Assembly (NCBI GenBank): GCA_017302105.1
Contig: JAFLCS010000001.1
Coordinates: 558,001 to 622,000, forward strand
DNA length: 64,000 bases
Direction of reading: 5' to 3'
Source of the DNA: Caulobacterales bacterium
Lineage (GTDB): Bacteria; Pseudomonadota; Alphaproteobacteria; Caulobacterales; Caulobacteraceae
The notes beneath the pieces were generated by a model. It worked only from the letters and a program-made list of their open reading frames with translations, was not told where the DNA came from and searched no databases. Below, one piece after another: positions 8,752 to 18,910 of the stretch. A program made the translations under genes and the position numbers. Positions within the stretch are counted from its first letter, which is position 1. Each line of letters opens with the position of its first letter.

Positions 8752-9088
8752 GCATCAACTCGTGCCGCCAGGCCGCGACATCCGCCAGGGCCGTGTCGAG
8801 GGCATCCCGCACCGCTTCCAGCCGACCGGCCAGGATGATGTCGTCGCCGGCCTGCTCGGCCCGCTCGCAGGCGTCCCTGAGCGCCTGGGCGCCGACCCCG
8901 GCGGCCGACCCCTTCAGCGTGTGCACGGCGTCCCGCCAGCCCTGTTCACGGGCGTCCAGCAGCGGAGACCAGAGCCGGGCCTGTTCCTGGAACAGGCCCA
9001 GGACCTCATCGGCCAGGGCCCCGTCACCCTGGGTGAAGGCCTCCAGCACAGTAACGTCCACGGCACCGCTCAGATCGCGACGGCTCAT
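8732..9088 (-). CDS. Hpt-domain phosphotransfer protein
   Basis: A 118-residue protein consisting essentially of one Hpt four-helix domain. The phosphorylatable His56 lies in AVHTLKGSAAGVGA, the classic HxxKG motif. It would relay phosphoryl groups between a hybrid kinase and a response regulator; neither partner is encoded nearby, so the pathway cannot be named. There is no membrane helix. Its 3' end overlaps the convergent editing gene by 20 bp. Confidence 0.85.
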   Translation of the reverse strand: MSRRDLSGAVDVTVLEAFTQGDGALADEVLGLFQEQARLWSPLLDAREQGWRDAVHTLKGSAAGVGAQALRDACERAEQAGDDIILAGRLEAVRDALDTALADVAAWRHELMLKSLRG

Positions 9089-9291
9089 TTCAGGCGACTC
9101 CAGGGAACAAGAACCAGTAGCGGTCGATCCGGCCCGTGGGCCGTCCGGTGTGTGCGTGCGGCCAAAGGTGCGCCTGTTTTTCCTTGCAAGCGAGCGGATT
9201 CGTCTCTATCTGCGCCGCTCCCCGCCGGATCGCTTCCGGGTTCGCGGGGCCGACATCTCCCTTTCGGGGCGCTGTCACGTGCGATGGCTCC

Positions 9292-9367
<76 letters not shown>

Positions 9368-9705
9368 TCTTTTCAATCGCTTAGCACCCAGGTGACAGAA
9401 CGGAACGAGAACCGTTCGCCTCTGCCAAAGACGAACGTTCGCCTTTGCACATTTCTCTCAAGCAAAAGCCCCCGCCTCCACCTGGGCCTTTCGCCGTCGA
9501 GGTTAAGGCGGCTCGCCGCGAGCCGGAACGCGCCCGGAACGAATCACGTCCGAATCGCTGACACGGCAATCTTCCGGCTTTGTTCCCTACAAGATGCTGT
9601 ATCCAAAGGCGGATCGACCACAATTGGCAGCCGCTCGGAACTTAGAATATTCTTCATTTCTGGTGGCGACACTCAACCTTGGCATCATGGGCTTGGGAGG
9701 GTTTC
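9368..9705. other. 338-bp gap between tRNA-Lys and a small ORF
   Basis: I see no supportable gene here. Locally the sequence is less GC-rich than its surroundings (for example CTTAGAATATTCTTCATTTC at 9641-9660). It holds a near-direct repeat CGTTCGCCTCTGCC / CGTTCGCCTTTGCA (around 9412-9452) and a short inverted repeat GAACGG/CCGTTC (9398-9403, 9412-9417). Open frames in both directions lack ribosome sites and plausible composition. Confidence 0.4.
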
Positions 9706-9903
9706 ATGGGTCAGGCGTCTCCCATCGACGCGCAGGCGGCCTTCCGGAATGAACTCCGACGGTCCGCCGTTCTGCGCCACCGGCTCGCCGCCGTGGCCCT
9801 GCGTCGTCCGTTCGAGCAGTTTCGCGACAGGCTGGAGGCTTGGCTTCGATGCCGAGCTGCGGCTAAAGAGGCCCGGTCACGGCCCCGTAGCTCAGCAGGA
9901 TAG
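9706..9903 (+). CDS. Possible 65-residue basic protein running into tRNA-Arg
   Basis: The ATG is preceded by GGGAGG with 5-bp spacing (9695-9700), the best ribosome site in this tRNA region. The product begins MGQASPIDAQAAFRNELRRS, is Arg/Ala-rich and largely helical in character. It has no recognised domain. The stop codon TAG (9901-9903) lies inside the D-arm of the downstream tRNA-Arg gene, a 23-bp overlap that argues against strong conservation of the C-terminus. It could be a chance frame in GC-rich DNA. Confidence 0.35.
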   Translation: MGQASPIDAQAAFRNELRRSAVLRHRLAAVALRRPFEQFRDRLEAWLRCRAAAKEARSRPRSSAG

Positions 9904-9957
9904 AGCAGCGGTTTCCTAAACCGGAGGTCGGGTGTTCGAGTCACCCCGGGGTCGCCA
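9881..9957 (+). tRNA. tRNA-Arg (CCT)
   Basis: Acceptor GGCCCCG pairs with CGGGGTC with one G-T pair, and G plus CCA is encoded at 9954-9957. The D-arm has GCTC/GAGC, the anticodon loop is TTCCTAA with anticodon CCT (9915-9917), and the T-arm has TTCGAGT. It decodes AGG. The first pair of the anticodon stem (G-G) is mismatched; the rest pairs well. Confidence 0.95.
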
Positions 9958-10050
9958 TCGCCCGGGGCCCGGGCGACGGGGAGCAGCGTCGGCCTAGCGT
10001 AAAGCGCCTTGATCTTGATTGGATACCGCAGGTCTGCGTAGGGTCTGCGG

Positions 10051-10245
10051 ATGGAGGAGGCTCGCATCATCCGACGTGTCGTGCTCCGCGACGACGAGCG
10101 TGTGGAGTACCACATCGAGCTTCGCCGCGAGGACGGCGCGCGTCTGCGTCGCCCCGGCGGATACATCACCTACGAAAGCGCCCTTCAGGTGGCTCGGCGC
10201 GAGGGCCTGGACGTCATCCAGGGGTGGGCTGACGAATACGTCTGA
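10051..10245 (+). CDS. Small conserved-looking hypothetical protein
   Basis: A 64-residue product, MEEARIIRRVVLRDDERVEY at its start, with alternating charged and hydrophobic residues and GGYITYESALQVARREGLDV in the second half. The pattern suggests a compact beta-beta-alpha fold rather than random translation. No domain is recognised. It lies between tRNA-Arg and tRNA-Ser. The ribosome site is weak (upstream GGGTCTGCGG), so the start is tentative. Confidence 0.5.
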   Translation: MEEARIIRRVVLRDDERVEYHIELRREDGARLRRPGGYITYESALQVARREGLDVIQGWADEYV

Positions 10246-10360
10246 GGTCAGGCCTCTGCGGGACACGAACCCATGATGGTCCGCGTCATCGCGCTGCTCA
10301 GGCACGGGCCGGCTGTGCGATATCCCTCAGGGATGCGCGTTCTTCGTCACACGGATGGGA

Positions 10361-10450
<90 letters not shown>

Positions 10451-10571
10451 TTTTGGGGGCACCGGCGGGTTCAGGAACCTGGCCGGGCGAGCGAGGGCGC
10501 GATCTCTAATGCGCGCCAGCGGCAAAGGCAAGCGGTGCATCCATGATGGTCGCACCATCGTATATCAGCCT

Positions 10572-11204
10572 ATGACACGCTTCCGTATCCGCCCTCGAAT
10601 TCGCCATGCCGCCGTTGCGGCACTCGTCATCGGGTCCGCCTGTTCGGACAGTCAGGCCCAGACCCGCCGCGAGGTGCAGCCGTTGCGCGGCGAAGAGCGC
10701 ACAGCGGTCTTCGCCGGCGGCTGTTTCTGGTCGATCGAGCACGGATTTGAGGCGATCCCCGGTGTGCGCGAGGCGACATCGGGCTTCACCGGCGGTCGGG
10801 TCGATCATCCGACCTATCGTCAGGTCGTCGCCGGCGGGACCGGCCATGTCGAGGCCGTGCAGGTCACCTATGATTCCGGTCGGATCACCTATCGTGAGCT
10901 GGTCGACCGGTTCTGGCGCATGATCGACCCCACCGATCCCGATGGCCAGTTCTGCGACCAGGGGCCGTCCTATGTGTCCGGGGTCCATGCCACCGCCGAA
11001 CAGCGTCCCATCGCCGAAGCCTCGCGCCGGGCAGCGGCGGCGGCGCTGGGCGAGGCCCGATTCCGAACGCCCGTCCTGACCGCCCGGAGATTCTGGCCGG
11101 CTGAAGCCTATCATCAGGACTATGCCCGCCGGCATCCGGCGAACTATCAGGCCTACGCCACCGGTTGCCGGCGGGCTGCCCGTCTCAGGGCCGTGTGGGG
11201 CTGA
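10572..11204 (+). CDS. msrA: Peptide-methionine (S)-S-oxide reductase, exported form
   Basis: A 210-residue MsrA with an N-terminal export signal (RIRHAAVAALVIGSACSDSQAQ; a lipobox is possible but weak). The catalytic Cys51 is in FAGGCFWSIEHGF. Other family blocks are SGFTGG, the TGHVEAVQVTYD region, DPTDPDGQFCDQGPSY and AYHQDYARRHP near the C-terminus. It reduces the S-epimer of Met sulfoxide, here presumably in periplasmic or surface proteins. No msrB is adjacent. The start at 10572 immediately precedes the signal; an upstream in-frame ATG exists. The 3' end overlaps the convergent GT39 gene by 20 bp. Confidence 0.88.
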   Translation: MTRFRIRPRIRHAAVAALVIGSACSDSQAQTRREVQPLRGEERTAVFAGGCFWSIEHGFEAIPGVREATSGFTGGRVDHPTYRQVVAGGTGHVEAVQVTYDSGRITYRELVDRFWRMIDPTDPDGQFCDQGPSYVSGVHATAEQRPIAEASRRAAAAALGEARFRTPVLTARRFWPAEAYHQDYARRHPANYQAYATGCRRAARLRAVWG

Positions 11205-12762
11205 CCGGGACGGGGAGGCCCGTTTCCGGGTCACGAGGCCGGGGCCGGAAGCCCTCGCCCAGGCCGATGGCCAGATCGCGAGTGCGTGTCGGGTCGAGGC
11301 GAACCGAGGCATCGGTCCAGCCGCTGAAGCGCGCAAAGTCCGCAACGAACTCGTGGCGGAAGCGGGCCTCTATTGAGGCCATCAATACGCGCTGGCCCTG
11401 GTCAACCGTCAAGGGGTCGACCGCCTCGGCCTGGTTCTGGGCGTGAGCCTCGCGCACCCACATGGTCAGGCCAGGGGCGTCCGACGCTGCCAGGCGCTCA
11501 CGACCGTAGTAGGCCAGGGAATTATAGAGAAAGCGGTCGTCGGTCGCGATGACCGTGCCCGGACCGAGTGCCTCTGCGGCCGCCAGGATCCGCTGGGTGC
11601 CGACTTCCCAGCCGCGCACCCGCTTGAACGACCCTCCGAGTCCGGCGCGATCGGCCAGTACCGGCCAGACGGCAAGGGTGAGCACGAGTGCAGCCAGAAG
11701 GGCCTGGAAAGCGACCCCTCCGATCAGCCAGCGTCGGGCTTGCCAGCGAATCAGCCAGGCGGCGGCCAGGACGACCGCCGGGGCATAGGCGACGGCGGCC
11801 CAGTTGGCATTGGCGCGTGACAGGAAGGCCTGGATGAAGACCAGCAGGATCGGCGGAACGACGAAGGCCAGCAGCAAACGGTCAGACCCCGGAAGCACCG
11901 AGCGCCCCATCAGGAAGCCGATCGTGCCGATCAGGATGACGCCCAACGGTACCGGCCCCAGGACCATCGTCTGGGATACCAGGAACTCCAGCGCTTCGAG
12001 AGGATGGAACAGGTCTGACAGGTTCCAGTCGGCATTGGCCGCCGTGTGGCTGACGGTCGAGAAGTCGTTCGCCGCGTTCCAGATCAGATTGGGGGCGGCA
12101 ACAGCGAGCAGCCCGGCCAGGGCGGCGGCGATGCGCGGTGGCGACCATCCCCGTCGTGCCTCCGGCACCATGAGCAGATGCAGGGCCACGCCGATCAACA
12201 GATAGAGCGAGGCATATTTGCTGAGGAAGGCACCGCCCAGGGCCAGGCCGGCCAGCCCGGCAATACGGAGCGACGGCTGGGCCTGGAACGCCACATAGGC
12301 CCACAAGGCCAGGGATGCGAAGAACAGCAGGGGCGCATCCGTCGAGGCGATCCCCGCAGAGAGTTGGACACCCGGCATGAGGAGATAGAGGACGCCGCCC
12401 CAGAAGGCCGTGCGCCTGTCATAAAGGCGCTGACCGACCCGAAACAGGATCAATCCGGTCGCCGCATGGAGCAGGGGCGACGACAACCGGACCCAGGGCT
12501 CGGAATCGCCTCCGATACCTGTCGTCAGCGCGATCAACCAGGCCAGCATCGGGGGCTTGGAATAATAGCCGAACGCCAGGTCGCGCGACCACAGCCAGTA
12601 CTGGGCTTCGTCGGGATAGAGCTCCAGCGGCGTCAGGAACAGGGCGATCAGCCGCACCAGCGTCAGGGCGAGCGTCAGCCCGAGATATCCCGACCATGGA
12701 TCGGCGAAAAACCCACGTCTGGCGGCCTCAATCGGGCTGGAAAGGGACGTATCGGAACCCAT
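11185..12762 (-). CDS. Glycosyltransferase family 39 (ArnT-like) membrane protein
   Basis: A 525-residue polytopic inner-membrane protein with roughly ten to twelve hydrophobic segments. The GT39/ArnT signature PDEAQYWLWSRDL holds the catalytic Asp51-Glu52 pair in the first periplasmic loop, followed by YYSKPPMLAWLIA. Family members transfer a sugar from an undecaprenyl- or dolichyl-phosphate carrier to lipid A or protein in the periplasm. The acceptor here is unknown. It is not in an operon. The stop overlaps the 3' end of msrA. Confidence 0.85.
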   Translation of the reverse strand: MGSDTSLSSPIEAARRGFFADPWSGYLGLTLALTLVRLIALFLTPLELYPDEAQYWLWSRDLAFGYYSKPPMLAWLIALTTGIGGDSEPWVRLSSPLLHAATGLILFRVGQRLYDRRTAFWGGVLYLLMPGVQLSAGIASTDAPLLFFASLALWAYVAFQAQPSLRIAGLAGLALGGAFLSKYASLYLLIGVALHLLMVPEARRGWSPPRIAAALAGLLAVAAPNLIWNAANDFSTVSHTAANADWNLSDLFHPLEALEFLVSQTMVLGPVPLGVILIGTIGFLMGRSVLPGSDRLLLAFVVPPILLVFIQAFLSRANANWAAVAYAPAVVLAAAWLIRWQARRWLIGGVAFQALLAALVLTLAVWPVLADRAGLGGSFKRVRGWEVGTQRILAAAEALGPGTVIATDDRFLYNSLAYYGRERLAASDAPGLTMWVREAHAQNQAEAVDPLTVDQGQRVLMASIEARFRHEFVADFARFSGWTDASVRLDPTRTRDLAIGLGEGFRPRPRDPETGLPVPVSPTRP

Positions 12763-12949
12763 CGGCGGCCTCTACACCAACCCGACGAAGAGTGTCACCT
12801 TCAAGCCACGCTCGGCCACCGTCACGCTTCTGTCACGAACCTGTCGCCTTCCCTTATAGACTCCCACTTAAACGCCCCGCATACCAGCGGCCAGACTGAA
12901 ATCGGCCATATTTCGGCCATCGGCCTTAACACCCTCGGGGATCACAGCA

Positions 12950-15379
12950 ATGAACAATCTCAAGAGAGCCATGTGGGCGACGAGCGCGCTCGTCGGCGGC
13001 GTCCTGATGGCGACCGCAGCTTCGGCCCAGTCCACCGGTTCGGAGTCCTTCGAAGCCGACACCGTCGCGGAAGTTGTCGTCACCGGCCAGCGCGGCCCGC
13101 AGAATGTCGATGGCCTCGCCGTTGAAGAAACCGTCACCCGTGCGCGCTCGACCCTGACAGGCGAGTACCTGGAGAGCCAACAGCCCGGTCAGTCCGTCCT
13201 GGCCTCGATCTCCATCCTGCCGGGCGTGACCTTCTCGAACAGCGATTCCTACGGCTCGTCCGGCGGCGACATCACCGTTCGTGGCTTCGATTCGAACCGC
13301 ATCTCGCTGAACCTTGACGGGATCCAGCTCAATGACACCGGCAACTACGCCATCTATTCGAACCAGCAGCTCGACCCCGAACTGATCGAGCGCGTCGGCG
13401 TCAACCAGGGCTCGACCGACGTCGACAGCCCCACGGCCTCGGCCACGGGCGGTTCGATCAACATGGTGACGCGTCGTCCGGCCGCGGACATGGGCTTCAT
13501 CATCCAGCCGTCGGTGGGTTCGTTCGAGTACCGTCGCCTGTTCCTGATGGGCGAGACGGGCGAGATCGGCCCGTGGGGCACCCGGATGTGGGCGGCCTAT
13601 TCGCACACCGAGTATGACCATTTTTTCGGAGCCGGCGGCGTCCAGAAGGACCAGTACAACGCCCGGATCTGGCAGCCGATTGGCCAGAATGGTGACTTCG
13701 TCTCGGTGGCCTTCCACTACAACGAGAACCGCAATCAGTTCCCGCAGACCCGCGAAAACGTCGACAACTTCAATCTGACGGGTGACTTCTCGTCCAGCGC
13801 CAACTCGACGACCTGTACGCTGCTGGCCGGCGTCAACGGGAGCCGTCAGGACCAGGGTAACAACACCCTGAACCCGGGCTGCGGCAACTACTATATGTTC
13901 TCGGTCAACCCCTCGAACACCGGCAGCATCCGGGGTCAGTCGCGCTTCCACCTGGCCGACAACCTGACCCTGACGATCGATCCGACCTTCCAGTACGTTC
14001 TGGCCAACGGCGGCGGCATCACCAACGTCAACGAGTACGACCAGCGCCTGGCCGGCACCTTCTTCAACCCGCTGGCTCCGACGACCGTCGGCATCGACCT
14101 GAACGGCGACGGTGACATCCTCGACCGGATCAAGCTGTACTCGCCGTCCAACACCAACACCCGTCGCTACAGCGTCAACGCCTCGCTGATCTGGGACATC
14201 AACGACGATCACCGCGTCCGTTTCGCCTACACCTGGGACCGCGGTAATCACCGCCAGACCTCGGAGTTCGGCTATCTGAACCTGAACGGTGACTTCGACA
14301 GCTGGTTCGGCGGCAAGGACGGCCACGGCCGGCAGATCCTGACCCGTGACGGTGACGTCTTCCAGGAGCGTAACCGCCAGTCGATCGCGACCCTCAATCA
14401 GTTCGCCGTCGAATATAATGGTCGCTTCGTGAACGACACGGTTCGTGTGAACCTGGGTCTGCGCGCGCCGTTCCTCAGCCGCGACCTGAACAACTTCTGC
14501 TGGCAGACCGACACCTTCAACGCCTGGTGCACCCGTCAGCGCCCCACGACACCGCTCGTCTCCGCCGCGGTTTCGGCAACGGCCGGTCCGCCGGTGGCCT
14601 TCAGCCGTGAGTATGACGCGATCCTGCCCAACGTGGGCGCGTCGTGGGAATTCGCAGAGAACCACACCGCCTTCGTCAGCTATTCGGAGAACCTGTCGGC
14701 TCCCCGGACCGATGACCTCTACGATCGCGTTCCGGCCAACCCGGATCCGGAGCGCAGCCGCAACTACGAGATCGGCTATCGCTTTGGTAACGGTGGCCTG
14801 ATCGTCTCGACCTCGGCCTTCTATGCCCAGTTCGAGAACTTCATCGTTCGCGCCTTCGAAACCCTGCCCGACCTGTCGACGATCGCCTATTCGATCAACG
14901 CCGGTGACATCAATCGCTGGGGCTTCGACGGCTCGCTCGGTTATGAAGTGACGGACGCCTTCTCGGTGTTCGCCTCGGCCTCGTGGATCCAGACTGAAGT
15001 TCAGTCCGACATCCCGAACACCTCGGGCGGCTTCTACAACACGACCGGCAACGAGCTGCCGGAAGTGCCGCAGTTCCAGTGGGCGCTGCGCGGCGAATAT
15101 GAAGCCGGGCCGTGGACCCTGGGTGCCCAGGCCCGCTACGTCGGCGAGCGCTGGACCAACTTGGTCAATGACGAATCGACGCCGTCCTACACGGTGTTTG
15201 ACCTGGACGGTCGTCTGGACCTCGACTTCCTCATGGACGGCACCTACCTGCAGCTGAACGTTCAGAACCTCTTCAACGAGCGTTACTTGGGCAACATCTC
15301 GACGGCGGAAGCGGGCAACCGCACGGCCGATCGCGGTGCCCCGCGTTCGGTTTCGGCCACGCTGCGCATCGCCTTCTAA
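12950..15379 (+). CDS. TonB-dependent outer-membrane receptor
   Basis: An 809-residue receptor. It has a signal peptide of about 26 residues ending ATAASAQ, then the EVVVTGQRG segment where TonB-box-like sequence usually lies. A plug domain (about 60-180) contains ITVRGFDSNRISLNLDGIQL and GGSINMVTRR. The 22-strand barrel ends in the terminal Phe (SATLRIAF) recognised by the BAM machinery. Substrate is not evident, and no transport or sensor gene is adjacent. The codon bias is strong and clean, suggesting good expression. An intrinsic terminator follows immediately. The 187-bp upstream gap has a TATAGA element at 12855-12860 but no convincing -35. Confidence 0.92.
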   Translation: MNNLKRAMWATSALVGGVLMATAASAQSTGSESFEADTVAEVVVTGQRGPQNVDGLAVEETVTRARSTLTGEYLESQQPGQSVLASISILPGVTFSNSDSYGSSGGDITVRGFDSNRISLNLDGIQLNDTGNYAIYSNQQLDPELIERVGVNQGSTDVDSPTASATGGSINMVTRRPAADMGFIIQPSVGSFEYRRLFLMGETGEIGPWGTRMWAAYSHTEYDHFFGAGGVQKDQYNARIWQPIGQNGDFVSVAFHYNENRNQFPQTRENVDNFNLTGDFSSSANSTTCTLLAGVNGSRQDQGNNTLNPGCGNYYMFSVNPSNTGSIRGQSRFHLADNLTLTIDPTFQYVLANGGGITNVNEYDQRLAGTFFNPLAPTTVGIDLNGDGDILDRIKLYSPSNTNTRRYSVNASLIWDINDDHRVRFAYTWDRGNHRQTSEFGYLNLNGDFDSWFGGKDGHGRQILTRDGDVFQERNRQSIATLNQFAVEYNGRFVNDTVRVNLGLRAPFLSRDLNNFCWQTDTFNAWCTRQRPTTPLVSAAVSATAGPPVAFSREYDAILPNVGASWEFAENHTAFVSYSENLSAPRTDDLYDRVPANPDPERSRNYEIGYRFGNGGLIVSTSAFYAQFENFIVRAFETLPDLSTIAYSINAGDINRWGFDGSLGYEVTDAFSVFASASWIQTEVQSDIPNTSGGFYNTTGNELPEVPQFQWALRGEYEAGPWTLGAQARYVGERWTNLVNDESTPSYTVFDLDGRLDLDFLMDGTYLQLNVQNLFNERYLGNISTAEAGNRTADRGAPRSVSATLRIAF

Positions 15380-15404
15380 GGCGTACGCAAAGTCTGACGC
15401 GCGA

Positions 15405-15439
15405 GGGGGCGGGGCCGCGAGGCTCCGCCCCCTTTCGTT
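15405..15439 (+). terminator. Intrinsic terminator after the TonB receptor
   Basis: A 12-bp stem GGGGGCGGGGCC / GGCTCCGCCCCC (15405-15416, 15421-15432; one G-T pair) with a GCGA loop, followed by TTTCGTTT. It lies 25 bp after the receptor stop. Confidence 0.8.
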
Positions 15440-15511
15440 TGCGCGGCTTGCGACACGCGCGTCCCGCCCCTATCTGGTCGCGCCGGGCCAGACTGAGAGG
15501 ATCCATCGGAA

Positions 15512-16509
15512 ATGAGTGGCATCATCCCCGCCGAATGGTCGCCGCACCGGGCGATGTGGGTCGGCTGGCCCAGTCACGCCGAATTGTGGGAGGACAACCT
15601 CGTCCCGGCCCAGGCCGAAGTCGAGGCCCTGGTCCGCGCCCTGGCCGGACCGGGCCGGGAGCAGGTGCGGCTGCTGGTCGGCAAGGCCGAGGCCCTGGCA
15701 GATGCGCAAGATCGCTTCGCGAACGTCGACGGGGTCCAGGTCATCGACGGTCGTTTCGGCGACATCTGGCTGCGTGACACCGGCCCGATTTTCGGCGCGG
15801 GGTCGCGACGGGCGGCGGCGTTCCGCTTCAATGGCTGGGGTGGAAAGTACGAGCTCGAGTTCGACGACACCGTGGCTGACCAGATCAGCACCGCGTGCGG
15901 CACGCCGCTGGACCGGAACGACTTCATCCTGGAAGGCGGTGCCCTGGATCATGACGGCACCGGAACCGTCCTGACGACCCGACAGTGCCTGTTGAATCGG
16001 AACCGAAACGCCGGCTGGACCGAAGGGGTCGCCGAGGCCGCCCTGGCCTCAGCCCTGGGCGCGCGCCGCGTGTTGTGGCTGGGCGACGGCCTGTTCAATG
16101 ATCACACCGACGGCCACGTCGACAATCTGGCGCGGTTTGTGGCCCCAGGCGTGGTCGCCTGTCCGATTTCGTGGGGACCGAAGGACCCCAATTCCGAGGT
16201 CTATGACGAGACGGCCCGTCGCCTCAATGACATGAGCGATGCCGAAGGGCGGCCACTGACGGTTCTGCGCGTGCCGTCGCCGGGCCTGGTGCTCGATGCG
16301 GACGAGCGCCCCGCGCCCGCCAGCCATATGAACTTCCTCATCGCCAACGGGGCGGTGATCGTGCCGACCTATGGCGACGACGCGGCCGCCCGTCTGGCGG
16401 TCAAGGCGCTGCAAACCGTCTTTACCGAACGCGAGGTGATCGCCTTGCCCTCGAGCGCCATCCTGTCCGGTGGCGGGTCATTTCACTGCATCACCCAACA
16501 GGAGCCGGA

Positions 16510-16513
<4 letters not shown>
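15512..16513 (+). CDS. aguA: Agmatine deiminase
   Basis: A 333-residue member of the guanidino-group-modifying (PAD) superfamily. It converts agmatine to N-carbamoylputrescine plus ammonia in the cytosol. Visible motifs are IIPAEWSPHRAMWVGWP at the N-terminus, DIWLRDTGP, FNDHTDGHVDNLARF with the catalytic His, and the nucleophile Cys326 in GGGSFHCITQQ. The stop overlaps the aguB start (ATGA), so the two steps from agmatine to putrescine are co-translated. Confidence 0.95.
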
Positions 16514-17382
<869 letters not shown>

Positions 17383-17535
17383 ACGGGGTCGTTCGGACCT
17401 TTTCCGGACTTGCCGCCATTCTGCGGATCTGCCCCCCTCCTGCCAGGCGGTTGGCAACTGGGTTCACCTGTTGGCGCGCAAGAATCTTCAGTGCCGCTGA
17501 CGCCTGGTTATCAGTCCGACCGGGATACCTCGAAC

Positions 17536-17555
17536 AAGACCGATCAGGCGGTCTT
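17536..17555 (-). terminator. Possible terminator of the acid phosphatase operon
   Basis: The inverted repeat AAGACCG / CGGTCTT with a 6-nt loop begins 6 bp after the phosphatase stop. On the minus strand it is followed by TTGTTC, only a modest U-tract. The rest of the 17383-17561 gap shows no gene. Confidence 0.4.
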
Positions 17556-17561
17556 CGTCCG

Positions 17562-18368
17562 TCATTGCGATAGCGCCAGCCGTTCGGCTGCACAGGCCGG
17601 ATTGGTGCGGCCCTGTCGACGCGCTGCGGCCAGTTCGATCCGGGCCTGGACGATATCGGCCTGATAGTCTGGCGTCGCTGCGATCGCGGCGAACAGATCA
17701 TAGCCCAGCCGCTGCCCGGCCGTGACGTCGGCGGCATAGTGCAGGCCACAGACGAGACGGCTCTCGCCGATGGCTTGACCTCGCAGGTTCAGGGCATCGG
17801 CCTGGTCCGGCGCGGCATCGGCCATGATGAGCCCAAACACGATCCCGGCCGTCGCATGGCTCGATGGGGCCGACGAATTGGTGCGGTAGGTGTCATCGAC
17901 CCGGATACAGGTCTGAAGCGAGGGATCATCCACGAAGGGACGCGCCCGGAAGATCCGGCCCTTGGCCACCCGGGCCGATGCGGAGACATCCTGAAGCGCC
18001 CGGCTGAACAGCCGCACCAGGGCTGGAGGCGGGTCCTGCGACAGGCGCGTGCCGAGTGGGCAATCGAAGTGACCCAGTGCCAGGGCCGGCGATATTTCGG
18101 CCTGCATCTGGGCCAGGGTCCAGCGCGGAGACCCCGGCCCGATGCGCGCGGCGGCGGTGGCCAGATGATCGGCCCGGTCCTCAGCCGAGCCGGGCGCGGG
18201 CGGCAGCGGCGTCGACTGACCCAGACGCGTCAGAGTTTCAGCGTCGAGATAGGCCCCCAGCTCAGCGTCACCCTGGGATGGTGCCACCACGGGCGCCACG
18301 CGGGCACCGACCGGTGCGCAGGCTGTCGCCATGATGACGAGGGCCAAGGTGGCGACGGGGCGCTTCAT
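17562..18368 (-). CDS. Class A acid phosphatase (PAP2 superfamily), exported
   Basis: A 268-residue secreted or lipid-anchored protein; the signal MKRPVATLALVIMATAC includes a possible lipobox Cys17. The three PAP2 phosphatase motifs are present: KGRIFRARP (Kx6RP), PSSHATAG (PSxH) and SRLVCGLHYAAD (SRx5Hx3D). This matches PhoN-like class A non-specific acid phosphatases, which act on phosphomonoesters in the periplasm. Its ATG overlaps the stop of the upstream lipoprotein gene (4 bp), so the pair is co-expressed. Confidence 0.88.
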   Translation of the reverse strand: MKRPVATLALVIMATACAPVGARVAPVVAPSQGDAELGAYLDAETLTRLGQSTPLPPAPGSAEDRADHLATAAARIGPGSPRWTLAQMQAEISPALALGHFDCPLGTRLSQDPPPALVRLFSRALQDVSASARVAKGRIFRARPFVDDPSLQTCIRVDDTYRTNSSAPSSHATAGIVFGLIMADAAPDQADALNLRGQAIGESRLVCGLHYAADVTAGQRLGYDLFAAIAATPDYQADIVQARIELAAARRQGRTNPACAAERLALSQ

Positions 18369-18859
18369 CCGCCGATCCCGTCCCAGGTTACGGTCACCGT
18401 CGACAGATCGTCCTGCGGGGTGATGCTGACGCTCAATTCGCCGCCTTGGCGGCTATCGGCACCGAACTGACGCGTGTCACCCATGGTGATGTCGGCGCGC
18501 GCGGTCAGTCCGGCCTCCTCGGCCCGTTCCCGATAATAGGCGATGATGGTTCCGGGGTCGTCGTCCGTCTGAAACGTCAGCAGCCCCCCGGTTTCGGTCG
18601 GTGCCCGGACGTCGGACACTACGCGCGATCCTGGATAGGGCCGGGTGAAGGCTGGGGCATCGGCGGTGTCGGTCGGAATCGGGGCCTCTGTGCCATCCAC
18701 GTCGCCTTCGGCCGGAGCGGTGGCGGTTCCGGTGCCTTCATGGGCCTCGGTGCCGGTGCCATCAGCGTGGACGCTGGCGGCGTCGCTCGATTCAGAGCCG
18801 CCGCAGGCGGCCAGCGGCAGGGCGATGAGGACGGCGGCGAACCAGGGGCGTTTCAGCAT
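18365..18859 (-). CDS. Predicted lipoprotein, Thr/Glu-rich linker
   Basis: A 164-residue lipoprotein: signal MLKRPWFAAVLIALPLAAC with lipobox LAAC, then a disordered Thr/Ala/Glu-rich linker. A folded C-terminal part has RPYPGSRVVSDV and FQTDDDPGTIIAYYRERAEE, reminiscent of small domains that read 'P[YF]PG...' in other proteobacterial lipoproteins. Function is unknown. It is directly upstream of, and overlapping with, the acid phosphatase. The ATG at 18859 is preferred to a TTG two codons earlier. Confidence 0.7.
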   Translation of the reverse strand: MLKRPWFAAVLIALPLAACGGSESSDAASVHADGTGTEAHEGTGTATAPAEGDVDGTEAPIPTDTADAPAFTRPYPGSRVVSDVRAPTETGGLLTFQTDDDPGTIIAYYRERAEEAGLTARADITMGDTRQFGADSRQGGELSVSITPQDDLSTVTVTWDGIGG

Positions 18860-18910
18860 GAGCAAACTCCGTATATCGCGACCTTGGCTGTGCCGCGACC
18901 GGCGCGCAAG

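Noticed and set aside
9392-9919. A 175-codon frame covering the gap and tRNA-Arg
   Set aside because: It reads through the tRNA gene, lacks a ribosome site and shows no plausible protein pattern.
12763-12949. Riboswitch (for example cobalamin type) ahead of the TonB receptor
   Set aside because: The 187-bp gap is too short for a typical cobalamin element and lacks its conserved box.
11443-13125. Long plus-strand frames opposite the GT39 gene
   Set aside because: They mirror the membrane-protein gene on the other strand and are Arg/Gly-rich shadows.
12926-14665. A 579-codon minus-strand frame opposite the TonB receptor
   Set aside because: The opposite strand encodes a complete receptor with signal peptide and terminal Phe, so this is a shadow.
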